From assembly GCA_017629575.1 (NCBI GenBank), contig JAGBWX010000019.1, positions 1 through 43,453 on the forward strand: a stretch of 43,453 nucleotides of DNA, given 5' to 3'. Position 1 is the stretch's first letter. Each line of letters starts with the position of its first letter. The position numbers and the translations under genes were made by a program. The stretch comes from Spirochaetales bacterium. Its GTDB lineage: Bacteria; Spirochaetota; Spirochaetia; Sphaerochaetales; Sphaerochaetaceae. Positions 40,556 to 43,453 of this stretch are shown here, in pieces. The notes beneath the pieces were generated by a model. The model was not told where the DNA came from. It saw only the letters and a program-made list of their open reading frames with translations, and did no database searches.

Positions 40556-42549
40556 TGGCAAAGGCAGAGAAACTATATAAAGAATATTTTCTGGAGTACG
40601 CATCCTATGTAATCAAGGATAGAGCAATTCCTGACATTCTGGATGGATTCAAGCCTGTACAGAGAAGAATCCTCCATACCATGCTCAAAATTGATGATGG
40701 TCGATTCAATAAGGTTGCTGGAATCGTTGGTGAGGTAATGAAGTACCACCCACACGGCGATGCATCAATCTATGAAGCATTGGTAAATATCACAAATTGT
40801 GGCCTCTTTATTGAAGGCCAGGGTAACTATGGCAACTTCCTTACTGGCGATGGAGCTGCAGCTGCAAGATATATCGAAGCAAGACTGAAGCCTTTTGCCA
40901 AGAAGGTTCTCTATTCACCTGAAATCACAGAGTTCGTGGACTCTTATGATGGAAGAAATCAGGAGCCTGTAGTATTTCAGGCAAAGATTCCTGTTGTGGC
41001 TGTTCAAGGCACAAGTGGCATTGCTGTAGGTATGGCAACAAAGATTCTTCCTCATAACCTTTTGGAGGTTTTGGAGGCTCAGAAGAAAGCTCTCAGAGGA
41101 GAGGATTTCACCATTTATCCAGACTTCCCTGGCGGTGGATTGATTGACGTCTCTGAGTATGATGACGGAAGGGGAAAGGTTACTGTTAGAGCAAAGCTAA
41201 ATGCATCGGACCCTAAAAAGCTCATCATTGAGGAGCTCCCATTTGAAGTAACCTCCTCTGCAATGATTGAATCAATCGAGAAGGCTAATAGAAATGGACA
41301 GCTAAAGATTGCTTCAATCAACGACTATACGGCAGATAAGGCAAACATCGAGATATGCTGGCAGAGAGGTACATATTCACAGGATATGGTAGATATCCTT
41401 TATGCAACCACGGACTGTCAGAAGAAGATTTCCGTAAATCCTCTTGTAATTCAGGATCGCCTTCCTAAGGTTGTTGGCATATCTGAAATGATCAAGTTCC
41501 ATGCTGCCCATCTAATTGATGTTCTCACAAAGGAGCTCAACATAGAGCTCGACCATCTTAGAGACAAACTCAGAGCAAGGACAATGGAGAGAATCTTCAT
41601 TGAGGAGAGAATCTACAAGAAGATTGAAAACAAGACAACCCAGGAAGATATAGACAAGGCTATCAAGAGTGGTTTCAAGCCATTTGTTGAAACAGAGCTT
41701 GGCGGCATTCCTCTCTCAGAAGAAGACATCGAAAGACTTTTGAAGATTCCAATTAGAAGAATCTCTCTCTTTGATATCGAGAAGAACAGAAAAGATATTG
41801 CTGAGATTGAGGGCTCCATTGAAGCATGCAACTATAAGCTTGAGCATATTGTTGATTACGCTGAAGAGTATCTTACAGAACTTGAGGAAATGGTGGATAA
41901 AGAAGAGTTCAAGAGAAAGACAACTCTCTCCTCTATCGAGATTCTCACAGCAAAGGATGTTGCTGTAAGAAACATGGATCTAAGATATGATCCAGAGACA
42001 GGATACCTTGGCACAGCAGTAAGAACAGGTGATCCGCTGTTGAAGATATCCACATTCGATAAAGTCTTCGTAATGAAGAACAATGGCGAATTTAGGGTAG
42101 TTTCTACTACAGATAAGGTATTTATTGGCCGTGGAGGCATCTATTACATCAATTACGCAGAGAAGGATGTAATCTCCAAGGAGATCTTTACTGTAATCTA
42201 TAAGGACAAAATCAGAGATAAGAATGTCTTTATGATCAAGCGCTTCCAGATTCCATCTTGGACTGTGGACAAGACATATTCGGTTGTCCCAAATGAGAAG
42301 GCTGCGGTCAAGAAGATATCCATGCATCCATCTGCAAAGATATTCCTTAAGTACAAGACAAACCTTGGCTACAAGATATTGGAAGAAGAGTTTAGATTTG
42401 CAGATTTCGATATCCAGAAGACTCCTAATGGCAAGGGCAGACAGCTTTCAACAAAGGAACTTGCGTCCCTTTCTGTAAGGCCAACTAAGGATACAAAGAC
42501 CTCTGATGAAGCAGCTCCATCTCTCTTCGATGGTCTGGAGGATAAATGA
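40555..42549 (+). CDS. parC: DNA topoisomerase IV subunit A
   Basis: DNA-cleaving subunit, 664 residues. The N-terminal winged helix contains the quinolone-region 'KYHPHGDASIYEALV' and the catalytic Tyr in GAAAARYIEARL. The tower and coiled-coil follow ('LDHLRDKLRARTMERIFIEERIYKK'). The C-terminal beta-propeller is short (about 190 residues) and lacks the GyrA box (QRRGGKG), which together with the total size points to ParC, not GyrA (about 800). Decatenation of daughter chromosomes is the expected role. Translationally coupled to parE (TAATG) and, by a four-base overlap, to the pseudouridine synthase. Confidence 0.88.
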   Translation: MAKAEKLYKEYFLEYASYVIKDRAIPDILDGFKPVQRRILHTMLKIDDGRFNKVAGIVGEVMKYHPHGDASIYEALVNITNCGLFIEGQGNYGNFLTGDGAAAARYIEARLKPFAKKVLYSPEITEFVDSYDGRNQEPVVFQAKIPVVAVQGTSGIAVGMATKILPHNLLEVLEAQKKALRGEDFTIYPDFPGGGLIDVSEYDDGRGKVTVRAKLNASDPKKLIIEELPFEVTSSAMIESIEKANRNGQLKIASINDYTADKANIEICWQRGTYSQDMVDILYATTDCQKKISVNPLVIQDRLPKVVGISEMIKFHAAHLIDVLTKELNIELDHLRDKLRARTMERIFIEERIYKKIENKTTQEDIDKAIKSGFKPFVETELGGIPLSEEDIERLLKIPIRRISLFDIEKNRKDIAEIEGSIEACNYKLEHIVDYAEEYLTELEEMVDKEEFKRKTTLSSIEILTAKDVAVRNMDLRYDPETGYLGTAVRTGDPLLKISTFDKVFVMKNNGEFRVVSTTDKVFIGRGGIYYINYAEKDVISKEIFTVIYKDKIRDKNVFMIKRFQIPSWTVDKTYSVVPNEKAAVKKISMHPSAKIFLKYKTNLGYKILEEEFRFADFDIQKTPNGKGRQLSTKELASLSVRPTKDTKTSDEAAPSLFDGLEDK

Positions 42550-43226
42550 TAGAGAAAGATAGAATCCTTTATGAGGACAACCACATTATCATTATCAACA
42601 AGAAGGTTGGTGAGCTTGTGCAAGGCGATAGCACAGGCGATGTTACTTTGGCAGATGAAGTGAAGAACTATCTTAAAGTGACATACAACAAACCTGGCAA
42701 TGTCTACCTTGGAATTCCTCATCGCTTAGATAGGCCAACATCTGGCATCGTTGTCTACGCAAAGACAGAGAAGGCTCTAATCAGACTCAACGATCTTTTC
42801 AAGGGTTCTGGTGTCAAGAAGACTTATTGGGCCATTGTCGATAAGTGTCCATCCAAGATTGAAGCATCTCTTGTTCACTACATTACAAGAGACACCAAGA
42901 CAAACAAGTCTAAGGCTTACTCAATAGAGCAGAAGGGCAGCAAGATTGCAAAGCTTGATTACGCACTCCTGAAGTCTTCAGATAAGTACCATCTCTTGGA
43001 AATTGATCTTCATACAGGACGTCATCATCAGATTAGAGCGCAGCTTGCAGCAATTGGCCTTCATATCAAGGGTGACTTGAAATATGGCGCAGCTAGATCA
43101 AATCCAGATGGTGGCATTTGTTTGCATGCTAGAGCAATCAAGTTCATTCATCCAGTAAAAAAAGAGGAGATTTCTATTGTTGCACCTCCTCCTGCAGATA
43201 ATCTCTGGGATTATTTCAATAATTGA
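42546..43226 (+). CDS. RluA-family pseudouridine synthase
   Basis: Isomerises uridine to pseudouridine in rRNA or tRNA, 226 residues. Motif II with the catalytic Asp is HRLDRPTSGIVVYAKT. The later 'LLEIDLHTGRHHQIRAQLAAIG' and LHARAIKF are the standard RluA/RluD motifs. No S4 RNA-binding domain precedes it, so it belongs to the short RluA-like group; the modified position cannot be deduced. The start overlaps the parC stop by four bases (ATGA), making it the third gene of the topoisomerase IV operon. A terminator lies 21 bases beyond the stop. Confidence 0.9.
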   Translation: MIEKDRILYEDNHIIIINKKVGELVQGDSTGDVTLADEVKNYLKVTYNKPGNVYLGIPHRLDRPTSGIVVYAKTEKALIRLNDLFKGSGVKKTYWAIVDKCPSKIEASLVHYITRDTKTNKSKAYSIEQKGSKIAKLDYALLKSSDKYHLLEIDLHTGRHHQIRAQLAAIGLHIKGDLKYGAARSNPDGGICLHARAIKFIHPVKKEEISIVAPPPADNLWDYFNN

Positions 43227-43247
43227 TTTTTTATACGCAAAGAAAAG

Positions 43248-43286
43248 GCCCCGTGAATTGGAGAAAATCCTATACGGGGCGTTTTG
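43248..43286 (+). terminator. Terminator-like hairpin after the topoisomerase IV operon
   Basis: GCCCCGT (43248-43254) / ACGGGGC (43274-43280) with a 19-base loop that can pair further (GGA/TCC), then GTTTTG. On the other strand it is followed by TTTTCTTTG, so it may act both ways. Confidence 0.65.
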
Positions 43287-43354
43287 TAAATTCTAGCCTT
43301 ATAACATCATTTTGCATCAACATAAAAATTCAATTATAAGAAATATGTGTAGAT

Positions 43355-43453
43355 TTAATCTTTTATCAACCAATCCGCTATATCGTATATTTCAACTCCT
43401 TCGAAATTATATTTTGTGTGTTTTGTTCTTGCGATGATGATTTTCATATTTTC
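43355..43453 (-). CDS. C-terminal end of a minus-strand ORF running off the window
   Basis: On the minus strand the frame is open from the window edge (43453) to a TAA at 43355-43357: 32 residues, including an internal Met at position 3 and ending in YDIADWLIKD. It may be the tail of a longer gene or a very small ORF. I recognise no family. It converges with the topoisomerase operon, and the hairpin at 43248-43286 lies in the right place to end both. The gap 43287-43354 shows nothing else. Confidence 0.35.
   Translation of the reverse strand, partial: ENMKIIIARTKHTKYNFEGVEIYDIADWLIKD

Noticed and set aside
38756-42549. Calling the pair gyrB-gyrA
   Set aside because: Both subunits are short and the A subunit lacks the GyrA-box motif in its C-terminal domain, so parE-parC is the better reading.
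1-43453. tRNA, rRNA, CRISPR arrays, insertion sequences, prophage
   Set aside because: Reading the gaps showed no cloverleaf ending in CCA, no repeat-spacer series, no transposase or integrase and no terminal repeats with target duplications.

Overview
The window reads as a piece of chromosome from a low-G+C spirochaete. I base this on the order dnaA-dnaN-recF-DUF721 (DciA family) at the left end, a treponeme-like arrangement, on the rpmH-rnpA-yidC-jag block, on separate short parE and parC genes of the Borrelia size class, on the DUF4416 gene, and on a lipoprotein whose signal ends in Ser-Ser-Cys. AGA arginine codons dominate. I see no insertion sequence, prophage, CRISPR array, rRNA or tRNA. 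Genus is not resolved; an uncultured Treponema/Sphaerochaeta-like lineage would fit.

Layout. 1-7.2 kb: replication start and surface biogenesis (dnaA, 5' truncated; an oriC-like gap; dnaN; recF; DUF721; rpmH; rnpA; yidC; jag). 7.2-11.4 kb: a MATE exporter, a PerR/Fur-rubrerythrin peroxide operon, a PfkB kinase with a small membrane protein, and an atypical ssb. 11.4-11.85 kb: a gene-free, very A+T-rich stretch flanked by DnaA boxes, a second oriC-like region. 11.8-15.3 kb (minus): ctp-rsmE, and an AAA+ protein of the sigma-54 activator family without a DNA-binding domain. 15.4-19.8 kb: lgt-pepP and gpmI. 19.8-29.1 kb (minus): a symporter / membrane protein / predicted PD-(D/E)XK nuclease operon, a very large cytoplasmic GH13 protein, and nth, pth and an EamA transporter. 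29.2-33.7 kb: a DAHP synthase-prephenate dehydratase fusion, DUF4416, a lipoprotein and serine dehydratase. 33.7-38.6 kb (minus): DUF2188, leuS and two acetyltransferases, one fused to a membrane domain. 38.7-43.2 kb: parE-parC-pseudouridine synthase. The window ends in the tail of a minus-strand ORF.

Three things stand out. (1) At least eight transcription units start with a sigma-70-like promoter (-35, exactly 17 bases, -10) whose -10 box ends only 6-9 bases before the ATG, with no Shine-Dalgarno sequence. These look like leaderless or nearly leaderless mRNAs, beside ordinary Shine-Dalgarno genes in the same window. (2) Two separate DnaA-box clusters lie 10 kb apart, both next to replication genes. 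(3) There are several unusual fusions or groupings: DAHP synthase with prephenate dehydratase, an acetyltransferase with a possibly degenerate site-2-protease-like membrane domain, and a transporter operon ending in a predicted nuclease.

All coordinates were read by hand from the sequence. Family assignments come from motif recognition, without database searches.
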